Shown here: positions 11,360-22,307 of the stretch, in pieces | How the letters are laid out: each line of letters starts with the position of its first letter | How positions within the stretch are numbered: the stretch's first letter is position 1 | Source of the DNA: Ianthella basta | Taxonomy: Eukaryota; Porifera; Demospongiae; Verongiida; Ianthellidae | Direction: 5' to 3' | DNA length: 64,000 nt | Assembly: GCA_964019415.1 (NCBI GenBank) | Contig: OZ025869.1 | Location: forward strand, 3,908,765-3,972,764 | Position numbers and translations under genes: made by a program | Notes under the pieces: model-generated | Databases searched by the model: none | Told to the model about the DNA's origin: nothing | What the model saw: the letters and a program-made list of their open reading frames with translations, nothing else

Positions 11360-11715
11360 GGTATTACAGTTGGTTGGGAGTCCCAAAAGGCCCTATTGAG
11401 CTGGCAATCAGTGATTCCCTTCCCCCTAACATCCTACAAAGATGGAAAGCCACAGACAGCTGTTTCGCCCTGATTGGGGCTCATCAGTGTGGCGTACTGA
11501 TGGCAGTAGGATGAATGCCACCTCCATATGTATACACATGGAAGCAGCATAAAATTAGGGGGAAGCCTCAGCCAGAAGACGGCTAAAGTTGGGGCTGTTC
11601 ATCTTTGTAGGATGTTAGGGGGAAGGGAATCACTGGTTGCCAACTCAGTAGGGCCTTTGGGCCTCCCAACCAACTGTACCACCAATACTAGTGTAGTTGG
11701 TTGGTGGTGTAAACC
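11360..11715. repeat. Hammerhead-bearing inverted-repeat element (unit 1)
   Basis: Arms 11367-11444 and 11600-11676 are close reverse complements (from CAGTTGGTTGGGAG on the left to CTCCCAACCAACTG on the right). The 155 bp between them holds a hammerhead motif on the minus strand. Terminal hammerheads are known from Penelope-like elements and retrozymes; this could be a non-autonomous relative. An open frame across the right arm (11528-11752) is repeat-derived. Confidence 0.75.
11449..11493 (-). ncRNA. Type I hammerhead ribozyme motif (unit 1)
   Basis: Minus strand, 5' to 3': stem I GCCACA; core CTGATGA; stem II GCCC, loop CAATCA, GGGC; GAA; stem III ACAGCTGT; C17; then TGTGGC closing stem I. 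Every conserved core position is present and both flanking stems pair perfectly. Stem III is a perfect palindrome with no loop, as in minimal hammerheads that work as dimers. Predicted cleavage is after C17, at plus-strand position 11455. Confidence 0.8.
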
Positions 11716-11756
11716 CAGTGATCCTTCAAGCAACAAATCTAAAACATACTAGCAAA

Positions 11757-12030
11757 GCACCCAGAGTTTCTTTGTACAGAATGATGTCACCTGGTGGAAA
11801 TGCCCAGCTGAGAGCCCTGACCTGAATCCTATTAGATAAGGTTTGGGGATCCATGAAGATTCTTCTCTGTGACAAATACAAGTGAGGAGCAGCTGAAGGA
11901 AGGTATCAGATAGTATTGGAGCAATTTCACTCCAGACATGTGCACCCATTAATTGTATTCAAAGGGACACCGGTGCATCAGGATGCTACAGAACCATCCA
12001 TTGTACTGTTTGCTGATGTACATGTCACTA
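11757..12030 (+). mobile_element. Tc1/mariner transposase C-terminal remnant (unit 1)
   Basis: The + strand reads PAESPDLNPI and, after a one-base frame change, VWGSMKILLCDKYK, then resemblance to ELKEGI..YW and CTR. This is the last catalytic motif block of Tc1/mariner transposases (SPDLNPIE..W). Frames shift several times and the N-terminal two thirds are absent. Present in all three units. Confidence 0.6.
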
Positions 12031-13305
12031 TTTTCAACTTGCGCTGCATGATTACATTACTTCACTAATTATGACTTCACTGGGTGACACTTGACCTTCT
12101 GCTGTTCACCACAGATGTTTGGATAGAGGAGAGGACCATAGACGCTCTTCACTGTATGCAACATAGAGACTAAAACAGCAAATGCCAAATTACATCCATG
12201 CCTGAAAGCAAGCCTTGCAATCACAGTTAAACTAATACTGAAAATCATGCTATGGCAAAAATCAGTACCTAGAACTCCTGCACCGCTTGTGACAGTCGGA
12301 GAAGAGAAGAACAGCTGAAGAAGTACTAAATTCAGAGCAAGACTGCACGAGTGAAATGACAAAAAGGTGCAAGGTAGCCAGAATACTGCCGATCACCATG
12401 TTTATGAGTGACCCTATTGTTGTACTATCACTAACAGTGTGTTAAAGAAGCTGACCATGCAACAAGTCCAGAAAGTACACCTAGCTACAATAAGTTACCA
12501 CTTGCACAGTGTACTGGTTAATGATAAGTTACCACATGCACTGGTTAATGATAAGTTACCACATGCACAGTGTACATAGTGAAATCAGTCCAAGGACAGC
12601 CGCTAAACACAATGGGAAGCAATAAGGCTTGGGTATGGTTGCTATGTCAACCTAACCATTGAGCAAGCCAAGAAAGAAGTGAACTGCCCTAACTAATATT
12701 CAAGTCACCTTGTTGTAAAGGAACATCAGAAATGAAGTACATGTCACAGTACTCAGTGGTGTAAAATTAGAGTTCATAAAGTACAGGCCTAGCATCATCA
12801 GATTGCATGCAGTGTGCCTCTACTATACAATAGACTGATATATGCTGAAGTATATGCAATCCTCGAGTGCATTGTGTGCTGTTAGCAGTATGAAATGCCA
12901 AGACTGACTGACACTCACACACACTCAGCTATTGCAAGCCTTTGAAGGCCCGTTCAACCCTGGGCTACCCCGCCGGACCAGCAAGCTCCTCAGTCGAATT
13001 GGCAATCAGTGAGGGCAGGAACGCAACCTACAGCCTATACACAGACCAGAACAGTACCAAATTACTTTCACTCAATATTGGAAATTGTTAGGATGCTGTT
13101 TCTAGACTGAAACAAGGTAACGGTGATTGTTTTGGCTCAGGGTTTTGCTTGCCTTTTTGAGTTCTTTCGCCAGTTTGCCACCAAGGAATGTCCTGCTGAA
13201 AGAGATGATGGCCCTTAGAGATCTTGCCAGGGATGATGACATTTTGGTACTCCAATACACTTTGGAAGAAAGGGAAAGGTGAGCAAATGTAATAATATGA
13301 ATGGC
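12031..13305. other. No clear gene (unit 1)
   Basis: Mostly noncoding, also at 36227-37518 and 63274-64000. A hydrophobic minus-strand frame at 12069-12362 persists in three copies without a recognisable family. A minus-strand stretch at 13096-13259 is preceded by a good acceptor (TTTCTTCCAAAG) and reads QNVIIPGKISKGHHLFQQD; it may be one exon, but its frame is ambiguous. Confidence 0.4.
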
Positions 13306-13892
13306 GTGGTGAACTTGGTCTCTCCACCCTTTCCGCAAGAAGAAAGCTCCACCTGGCCCAAACTATGTTTAAATGTTTGTCTTCTCAGTCTCCTCCTTAT
13401 CTTTCTCAACTTTTCTCTTCACCAAACTCTCACTACAACACTCCTTCTTCTTCAACTTGCCAACTCAATCTTCCTTCTTCAAGAACTTGCTTCGGGCAAA
13501 AGGCTTTCAGTTTTGCTGGTGCTTCCTTGTGGCGGTCTCTTCCAAAGAACATCAGAACATGTGCGGACTTTGGAGCTTTTCCAAAACTCTGTGAGGCATA
13601 CTTATTGTGAACACTGTCATTACTAGCTATCAAGAACATTATTTCAATTTACTCCAACTTTTAGGTATTTATCAGTTGCACGAAATTGACCCATTAACAT
13701 AACTTAGCCAAAATATTATGTTTATATTGCCGCTAATTAATAGAATTTGCTTGCTTGTTCTAGTGTTTGTTTTGTGTTCATGTATATTTTTGCCTTTCTT
13801 TTCTGGGTGCCATTTACAGTAGCCATTGGCTAACAGTTCCCCAGGTAAAATAAGAATACCTGATACCTGATACCTGATACCTGATACCTGGC
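13306..13892 (+). mobile_element. 587 bp insertion with heptamer tail, unit 1 only
   Basis: Absent from unit 2, where GAATGGC at 37512-37518 runs straight into TCACTCACTC. The right end is a tandem heptamer, TGATACC repeated about four and a half times (13860-13890), and GGC flanks both ends. A short tandem 3' tail with no poly-A and a small target duplication is typical of 5'-truncated LINEs of the CR1/L2 type. No reverse transcriptase is recognisable in it. Confidence 0.6.
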
Positions 13893-13929
13893 TCACTCAC
13901 TCACTCATTCACTAACTCACCCACCCACT

Positions 13930-14620
13930 ACATGATGCCAGCCATGTCCTCATGTGGGAGAGTCGGGAGCAGGGTGCAGGACAGGGGGCATTTGTATGCT
14001 CCCGCTTTCCCCACCTCCCAGCAGATGTGAGCCCCTTCATTAAAGCTGGTTCCATCATCTGTGGCTATGCCAGGGAATCACTTTCCGATGAGGAGTTTGG
14101 ACGTCTCTGCCCGGAGGAGCTGGAGTATGCACTTTCAATTAATTTCAGGGGGGTGTTTCACTATAATGCCTACGAATACGATGGCCACAACATCAGGCAC
14201 TATATCAACCAGGGTGACCTACGGCAGGCCCTGGACAAGTTGTTCAGCATGGCCCGAGTGGGGGGGGGACATTTCAATTCTCCCATGTGGAGGATGTCAC
14301 TCAAGAGCACTGCAATTGCAAGTTTGCAAAGCAGCGCAACTTTGGCGCTGCCATTGTCGCCAACAAGGAGATCAGACTTAGTCGACACACCCCAACTGAA
14401 CTCCTTGCCAACTATGGCATTGAGAGCTACTAGTTGGACTTCTTTGCCCGCCACTGTGTGGATCTTGGATTTGACCACCCGATGGTCAAGATCATCTTGT
14501 GGTTTGCCGCATCCCCCCAGAGCCACCTGCCGGGAAAACACCACCAGACCACCCTTCATGCAATTCTGGCATCTGTCCAGGTCCCTTCTGACATTATCCC
14601 CCCATACACTCAGCTCCCCC
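13930..14620 (+). pseudogene. SET-domain protein fragment (unit 1)
   Basis: The + strand reads KAGSIICGYARESLSDEEF, then YDGHNIRHYINQGDLRQAL, VEDVTQEHCNCKF, AVIVANKEIRL and ELLANYGIESY. This has the order of a SET methyltransferase core: the GSII start, the NCxF cofactor-pocket motif and the LxxNYGxxYW end. A 9-base G run puts the second half out of frame, and a TAG sits where the family has Trp after ESY. Homology continues to LDFFARHC and beyond. It is a pseudogene whose function is unknown; it lacks cysteine-rich pre- and post-SET parts. Confidence 0.65.
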
Positions 14621-15979
14621 CCCACACCCACATCCACACGTGCTGCACCCACCCATCAGCACCCACACACTCATTGCTACTGTACTAGTGTTTTGTGCAA
14701 TTAAAACATGGCGCCCTTTAGCCTATTTCGATGATATTTATGGCAATAATCAATGTATAATAAAATCCCCTAACAGGAAGAATCTTAATACCCACAAAAA
14801 TAACGAAAGAAAGCATAGTGATCAATTGCGTACCTGCTAATTCAGAACATTGGCCCATCTCGGGAAGGCCCTGAAGTGCCTTGAACGTCCGCTACTTTCA
14901 AACATGGGCCCATCTGAAGTGCCTCCAACGTCTGCCATTTTGTTCGGCCTGCTGGGGTATGAATACAATTATCCAATTGACTTGCTAGCCCTTCACCAGG
15001 GGACGCTTTTAAGGCATGCAGCAGATGCTCTGCGCGCACTGAAGGGCTGCAAACTGGTAGGTGCACTCCATGCTAAGTGTGCACACCAATGATATAAAAG
15101 TGCACTTCCTTTGTTGACCTTTCAGTGGATTGTTGAAAGCGATTTTATGTAATTTTGGACCTCATCAACCTGCGAATTGGACGTGCACTCTCCCCGAATG
15201 CAGCATGCTGTAGCCCTGATGTGCTATTTTACATCATGGCGCCACTGAATTGTGTGCAGGTGCGACCATGCCATAGTAAAAGACCTGTAAATATGCATTT
15301 GGAGCCTGTGGACGGAGCACAGCAATTTGGCCAGGAAGGGCCGCATCTTGCTGGTTTTTGCAATCTTGGCTGGAGCATGACCTAGCAAGTGTACCATGCA
15401 AGAATTGCCTATTCAAATCCCACTTTCCTTGTACAATGTTGAAGGCCAAAAACAGCAGCTTAAATATTGGGGGATAGGAGCTGCTGCAAGCAGAACCTGG
15501 CATGTATGGGCATTTATATCATTCCTCCAACAGCCAAAGTTGGCACATACCAAGCCATACTGGGTGCATTACGTCATATGGTGCATTACATCATATTCAA
15601 AGGAAAATGGCCACCAACAGCCACGAGCAAGGTACGTTTGCCTTGCATGTGCAGGGTTTTCACTCCCCCCTCCCATACACTTCACCCACCATTACTGTCA
15701 TCATTATTCATTAATCATTATTGTTAATACTCATGACCTGTCACTTGTGACCTCATCAAGACTTTCCACTAGGTTGCTATATATAAAGCCCATCACTCAT
15801 CTTTCTTCAGTATTGTAACTGATAAAGACTTTTGTGGTCATAACATATTACATAGATTTCCATCTATTCTCTGCTACGTGTTGCTCAATAATTCCCCTGT
15901 CCTATCGATGCCGTAGCAAAGAGCCTCTACCAAATTATTAAATTAGATAAGCATATCTTGTTGTTTGGGTGGAGTGAGA
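14621..15979. other. No clear gene (unit 1)
   Basis: Both strands are open at 14842-15092, so neither frame is persuasive, although AAACTG followed by GTAGGT at its end could be a donor. The rest is noncoding. A TATATATAAAG box near 15779 followed by CTTCAG and a T-rich stretch could be a promoter, but no gene follows. Confidence 0.4.
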
Positions 15980-16265
15980 GAGCGGGGGTCATTAAGAAGC
16001 AGTTTGTTGTACTACTTTAAAGTAGACCGCGGAGAAGAAGTAGGCTACCTGCAGGAGATCTTCCCTGTCGGCTGCTATGTGTGTACTGATTGTGCAAACA
16101 TCGTCAAGGAGTATCCAAGACTGAGGGAGAGATGGCAGTATGTGGAGAACCTCCTCCGAAGTTAAGCCGTGGTGCACGTTTACCTACACGAGCAAGGCCT
16201 GCTATACCCTTGGCAATGTCCACTCCTAAGCGACCAAGGTTGGAAGCGCAAGATCAACCAATCAC
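15980..16265 (+). pseudogene. Exon of an amplified family with CYVCTDC motif (unit 1)
   Basis: The + strand reads EEVGYLQEIFPVGCYVCTDC, then RLRERWQYVENLLRS and a stop. In another frame it continues STPKRPRLEAQDQP right up to the R1 repeat. The CxxC motif may bind metal. At 3801 the R1 repeat is followed by SPEELQRAQAAI of the HECT-associated family, so this could be its preceding exon with R1 as intron. That link is an inference. The frame is broken here. Confidence 0.45.
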
Positions 16266-16682
16266 CAATAGCTGTACTGGCTATAATAATTATAGTTGCT
16301 GTAGCAGAAGTAGTAGTTGTAGTAGCTAGCTGTAGTAGCAGTAGTAGCAGTAGCATGCAGTAGACCTTGTAAATGGAGTAGATGGAGTAGACCCTGTAGA
16401 TTGAGTAGATGCAGTAGACCCTAGTATCTGGATGGGTAGAGTCTAGACTGGGTATAGACACAGCTAGCTAGATGGGGCAGATCCTGGATCAGGATGTGTA
16501 CTGGAGTCTATAGCCTACACATCATGCATGTGCGTCACACGCAGGGCCTTGCACACAACGACACACACAGGGCAGCCGTAACTACATGGAGTACTATCTA
16601 GCTAGTGGGTTAGCCTAGGGTTCACCTTGCAAGGCTACAGGGATGCTGCAACTGGTTCTCCTGGTCTATAATCTATCATGCT
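16266..16682. repeat. Repeat R1 (unit 1)
   Basis: Second copy of the 3369-3803 block, one minisatellite unit shorter. Confidence 0.9.
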
Positions 16683-17049
16683 ATCATCTATGATCAGTCT
16701 GGTCATTTTCATTTTCATTGTCCTCGTGGGGTGGAGGGGCTGAGCCACCATCATTGAACATGCTGGCCTAAAATCGCGCTGTCTTTTCTATTGGAGGCCA
16801 TTTTAATTGTGCCATCTTTGGTTTGTTTTCAAAATGGCTTTTGTGTGTGCAAAGTGTGTTTTCTCCCTCGTCCATCACAGGTGTACGCAGGAAGTCCTTT
16901 GAGTTGCTTTACTTGTATCCCAATTTATAGCGCAGTAGCGCAAGTGCAAGTGGAGCAGACCCTGAGTGACGGCCATACGTTTTTGGTTTACGAAGGGCAA
17001 AGTGTGAGCAAAAATGGCGGTCTGTCTCATGAAACATAAAATTCTGTTC
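16683..17049. other. No gene seen (unit 1)
   Basis: Noncoding; contains tandem CATTTT words and nothing else recognisable. Confidence 0.45.
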
Positions 17050-18334
17050 AAAACTGAGCATGAAAAAAATGTCATAGTATGATAATAATATTATAGTGCA
17101 GTGGCGATTAATAACAGGTAAGTTAGTCAGTACTTCCACCGTCAGTACTTCCAAGGTCTGATGACTTGCAAGCACCATTATAGATTAATTGCTGCAATGG
17201 TTTCTGCTGCCTGTATAGACTGGATTTTAGCTGCTATTGAGTGCACATTCCTAGCACACAAAGCATCTTGCAATCTTGTATCTTTCAATGTACACTCAGC
17301 TTCCTTTGCCACTGCATTAAATAGAGGCAACACTTCTTGTGCGTGTGTTGCTACTTTTAGTATCTGTCCCAGTGCAAAGTTTTCTACCACTGTTCACATG
17401 CCAGTCTACACCTTCTCTTGGCAATCAAGAGCAAACCTATTACTGGATGAAATGTCCACATGTTGTAGTTCACTGTAGTTTCTCTTTCTAGATGCAGCAG
17501 GACTGAGCACCATTCTTGCCCTATTTGGGTTCTTACAACCTTTACACTTGCAGTCTGCCTTACAGCTGTCTCCACCCCACAAGCAGGGGCATCTACACTT
17601 GTACTTGGTGCTTTTGCTAATAGCTGTGCAAGAAATTACATTGTCTTCCTTTTATTTACTCCACAGCGACAGAAGCTGACTGGTGATTCCTTCCGCTTTT
17701 CTGCTTTTGTTACCCCGTCATAGTGCCCTGCGCCAGCACCACTGTAAGCTATGTATAGATTGATGATATCTAGTATAATTTTGGAGCATCTTTGAGGCAA
17801 AAACACCATGACAGGTTCATGGCGAAAAGAGGTGAGCACACAGAGCATCATTGATAATGCATTTGCCATGGCTGGTGCCATTAACTCACCAAAGTTGCTG
17901 TCATAGTACCTGTTGCTTTCAAAGTTTCGAGCTTCAACAGTGTAATCCTGTGTCGATTCAATGAAGTCCTCATATAAGCTTCTCCTTTCCCCCAGCCATT
18001 CTTCCACTAGCAAATGCCTCAAGATACCAACTTTGTTGTCAGGTGATTATGTAATGTCATAACCCACACTACTCAGCAGTGAACCAAAGTTGAGATGTTG
18101 CTTTGTTTACTTCATTTTGCATGTGTTTATGTATATGTACTCTATCACAGGCAGTGCGCATGTGTGCCTGTTTCATAATAATATTTCAATCCAAAAAAAA
18201 AAAAAAAAAAAAAGATTGCATTTCATGGCCTCCTCTATTGCTTGCAGACGGAATGAAAGAAGCAGTTACCATCACCTGGGACAGGAGATGCTGCAAAGCC
18301 TAGCGAGAATAAGTTGCTGGTGAGAGTGTCTCTG
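17050..18334 (-). mobile_element. OTU-protease transposon relic (unit 1)
   Basis: The minus strand from 18330 downward reads SPVPGDGNCFFHS (catalytic Cys loop), HLLVEEWLGERRSLYEDF, YDSNFGELMAPAMANALS, FRHEPVMVFLP and AGAGHYDGV (catalytic His). A CRCGVNK tail follows, then the C-terminal frame 17390-17178. This is a nearly full OTU fold of about 200 residues. The left copy at 5887 lacks about 86 bp that are present here. A poly-A insertion interrupts this copy at 18097. The element is broken overall. Confidence 0.7.
18097..18216 (+). mobile_element. Short poly-A retroposon, unit 1 only
   Basis: Unit 2 has the empty site: TGAGAT directly followed by TGCATTTC at 41721. Unit 1 has 120 extra bases ending in a run of about 21 A (18193-18213) and flanked by AGAT on both sides. 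It is a retrotransposed 3' end, either a severely truncated LINE or a fragment of a processed transcript. It postdates the split of the two copies. Confidence 0.85.
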
Positions 18335-18709
18335 GACCAGCACCGGCAACCTCCAGATCTTTAGCCGACCCTTTAGCAGCCGGGTCACTGGTCACCGCCA
18401 ACAACCACTGATCCATTCCCTCCTTATATACCAATGTTCTTATATACCAATGTCCCCCTTCTTTCCTTACCATGTGTAGTTCCGAACATTGTCTTTCATT
18501 CGTGTCACCACGGTACATAGACCATCTTAATTAGCATTTCCGAGTGTCACTGATTAGTCAGTGCCCAGCGTGGGAGTTTCAAAGGAGGCTCTGGATAGAG
18601 CCCGCCCACATTGGCATATGAGGAGGGAATGGATCAGTGGTTGTAGGCGGTGACCAGTGACCCGGCTGCTAAAGGGTCAGCTAAAGTCTGGAGGTTGCCG
18701 GTGCTGGTC
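18335..18709. mobile_element. 375 bp MITE with 90 bp terminal inverted repeats (unit 1)
   Basis: Arms 18335-18424 and 18620-18709 are almost identical reverse complements, beginning GACCAGCACCGGCAACCTCC. No coding capacity. It abuts the OTU relic exactly where that relic diverges from its left-flank relative, so it probably inserted into it. A related one-armed fragment lies at 30097-30205. Confidence 0.85.
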
Positions 18710-18984
18710 TGGTTCACTGCCATTTTTCCCTTCCCCCTTCTTTCCTTACCATGTGTAGTTCCGAATGTTGTCTTTCTATCTCTTTCCGACACCATCTTCT
18801 TTCATGTACACCTTCAGGCTTTAGCCACATATCTAAAATGGGTCTTCAAACATTCACAGAGCTCGAATGCGTGACGTCACATTTGTCGCAGAAACAACAA
18901 TCTAAACCTCTCTATTATTATCCACATATATAAGTCAGCATATACACTACAGGCATGCATTTGCTTGCACATATGCCTATTGTG
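18710..18984. other. No gene seen (unit 1)
   Basis: Repeats a 45 bp piece of the adjacent MITE interior (CCTTACCATGTGTAGTTCC); otherwise nothing. Confidence 0.5.
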
Positions 18985-19098
18985 CATGTGTTTGTGTGTG
19001 TGTGTGTCATTGTGTGTGTGTTTGTGTGTGTGTGTGTCATTGTGTGTGTGTTTGTGTGTGTGTGTGTCATTGTGTGTGTGTTTGTGTGTGTACGTACG

Positions 19099-19138
<40 letters not shown>

Positions 19139-19142
19139 TACG

Positions 19143-19227
<85 letters not shown>

Positions 19228-19228
19228 T
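18985..19228. repeat. (GT)n microsatellite with GTACGTAC interruptions (unit 1)
   Basis: GT repeat with regular TCATTGTGTGTGTGTTTG blocks, repeated three times at the left end. Confidence 0.95.
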
Positions 19229-19700
<472 letters not shown>

Positions 19701-20732
19701 TCTGTGAGGTGTATGAGTGCACATCAGTGTGTGTGTGAGTGTGTGTGTGCGAGCCTGTGTGTGTGCACTTCTGGAAGGAACACCTGAAGGCGGAGCATTG
19801 CAGTGGAGTGCATCGTATTGTATTCATGCAATCTTTCACCACAATGTTTAACTGTGTAACAGGTAAGGACAGAGTAATTGAGTCAACAGCTTCAAGAATG
19901 GACAGTTCTCAGTGTCATTCTTGAACAAGAGGCACTTATGATGGATTGACATGATTGGATATGCTTCCTTACATTAACAGCAAACTGTGTACTGTTTCAC
20001 ATGTACTGTGTAATGTTTCTGTGAAGTGACAGATTAACAGATCTTTGACAGCTTGTTATGGTTAGAACCAGTCAAACCAGTTACACCAGTTATAACTCTG
20101 ATCTGTGTATATATAGGATCACTATTGTAGTTTGTGGGCTGGCAGATTCATCTGTCAGGACTGGACTTGTGCTTGCTCCATTCTTTGGTGTTTCCATGGA
20201 GTTCAGGATGGAGACCCTTTGTGGTGCATGGTACGCCAGCAGATTCTGTTCCTTTCTCTAGTTGTTCAAGATTCTTAGCTTGTTTATTTCTGAGGAAGTG
20301 TACACTGAGGCCCCATCTCTCAATGCGGATAAGGTCAAGGGTTTCTGCTGCACTCTTCCAGTAGTTCAAAGAACCATTGGATGTACTTGCTGTTGCAATT
20401 TGGATGATTTATATCTTGCTGGTCACAGTTGGTGACCTACAGGATTCACTTTTAAATGAGTGGCCCTAGGGAGGATGGAAGTATGTCCTCCATACTTACA
20501 ATTGCAATGAGCCCAGGCAGAATCAATGTCCAAACGGGTGTTGATAACATCACTGAGGATGCTCCTCAGCAATCCATCGAAGGAGCTGAGCTGAGGCGAG
20601 GCAAAACAAGAGGATGAGGCAGTGGTTTCCAGTGCCACACAATGGGCAGTGGTTATCCAGTGCCACACAATGGGTAGTGGGTTATAGTGCCACATAATTG
20701 GCTTGTTTGCATGTGTGTATCTAGCTTTCCAA
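19701..20732. other. No gene seen (unit 1)
   Basis: Noncoding. Contains a short tandem of GTGCCACACAATGGGCAGTG (20630-20690). Unit 2 lacks about 180 bp of this stretch. Confidence 0.45.
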
Positions 20733-21057
20733 CCTGGAGCCATTTGTTTAGAGCAGCCTCCTTGGAAAGATTTATCTTCTCTGCAATTATTAGCAAAACA
20801 GTAGATGGATACAAGACAGCCATGGTTTTGCTGTCATGATACCCACGCATCTCATTTGGCTCTTCATCCCATGAGAGATGCAAAAGGTAGTGACTAAGTT
20901 CAGTGATTACATGACCCTGCTTGTTAGAGAAGGGATGTGAACCATACCATTTGATACCTTTGTGGAAAACTTCATGTATAACCCTGAATCCTGCTCGGGC
21001 AACATTACCCTTAGGAATTCCTGTAAAAACCCTAAATCGTCTCCAAAAGTGTCTGTT
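20733..21057 (-). CDS. Exon-like open frame, unrecognised protein (unit 1)
   Basis: The minus strand is open for about 108 codons: FRVFTGIPKGNVARAGFRVI, then KWYGSHPFSNKQGHVITE, SHYLLHLSWDEEPNEMRGYH, then AEKINLSKEAALNKWLQ. The same frame is open in unit 2 with only conservative changes and extends further upstream there. Composition is protein-like and the frame is preserved, so I think it is a real exon. No family recognised. Confidence 0.4.
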
Positions 21058-22068
21058 TCACCACAACACAGCTTCTATGTGTGCAACATTTTTGGATATG
21101 AAGTGTCGTACGTAAGACAGTGGAGCATGCAGTCACTGTCGACAACTGCAGATTCAGCACTGTTTCTACGAATAAAGTTCAGATTGGCTTTGTATGTGGA
21201 GATCCTGGGCTTGTCTCCCTTTAACTCCAATGATAAGCAGAACAGAACTGGGATACCCTGAAGGGCGTGCAACTGGTTCCTCAAGAGCGCTGATACCTTG
21301 ACTTCTTAATAGAGGCAAAGAACAATGTGCACGCACGTATGCTGGAGGACCGATAGCACTGCTAACTATATAAAGAGTTAACACCAATGATGGACGAACA
21401 AAATGTAGTTGTATCAGAAAGTTGCAGTTGGCTCATGCAGAATGAATACTAACTATGCCAAAAGCAGTTCTGAAGGAAAATGATGATCTAACCAAGAGTT
21501 GAAATCCAGATTCATGGTACAGGCCTTTCACAAAGATCTTGAATTTTCCTAGTGAATATCAAGAAGAGGTGATTGCTGGCATGACATCACTGCCAACACA
21601 TTGAGACCTTGATGCCCCCCCCCCCCCCCCACCGAGGAGGAGTTTGTCTCAGCCCTTAGCAGGCTCAAGAGGGGTAAAGCAGGAGGAAAGTCTGGGAACC
21701 TCCCTGAGATAATCGTGCATGATTGTGAATTAATGATGTGCAGCACCACTGCGAACTGTAGAGCCTTGTGGCTCCAGCTGGTGCCTGTAGGAGATATAAG
21801 CAAAAATACACAGGTCAAAGTTGGCGCACTGCACCCGCATAGTTTACATAGCTGTAACTCACATGCATAGTCTGTGTCCCCCCCATGGTGTGCTCATAAG
21901 GGACATGGCCTAGTCCTGGCTAGTCCCCAACCCAACGCAATGAGTTTATGCTTGTGGGTTATGGCAATATTGGTTTACATAAGCCTAATTGAATGCATTA
22001 AGGTATGAATCCCTGTGTTGCCCTGGCAACATAAGTGGTATCATGTGAAGTACACATGATCTGGCCCA
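21058..22068. other. Unit-1-specific segment with a LINE scrap
   Basis: This 1.0 kb replaces 43998-44847 of unit 2. At 21633-21740 the + strand reads EEFVSALSRLKRGKAGGKSG, typical of the region just before LINE reverse transcriptase motif 1, preceded by a run of about 16 C. The remainder is noncoding. Confidence 0.55.
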
Positions 22069-22307
22069 AGGTTTGGGAAGTAAATCGTATTAAAACGTGC
22101 TGTATGGCAGGTACGTACCTAAAAGACAGATAAACACAAATTTCAGATTCCGGATTGATTCGTTTTGTACCACGACACAAACAAGAAATGAAATGATAAT
22201 ACATAAACACGACATAATAAACATGAGAAGTACAAATAATATACAATAAATGAAGGGAAGAACGGTGTATGGGTTAGTTAGTTAGTGAAATAATTAAAAT
22301 AGTTGCT
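22069..22307. other. No gene seen (unit 1)
   Basis: AT-rich 3' flank of the next minus-strand gene. Confidence 0.4.

Noticed and set aside
12069-12362. Hydrophobic frame suggesting membrane protein
   Set aside because: No exon boundaries or homologous motif; could be chance in AT-rich DNA.
14842-15092. Overlapping open frames on both strands
   Set aside because: Both strands equally open, no recognisable motif, and no consistent splice sites at the left edge.
15760-15860. Possible long terminal repeat (TATA box, CTTCAG, T-rich end)
   Set aside because: No second copy at an appropriate distance and no associated retroelement genes.
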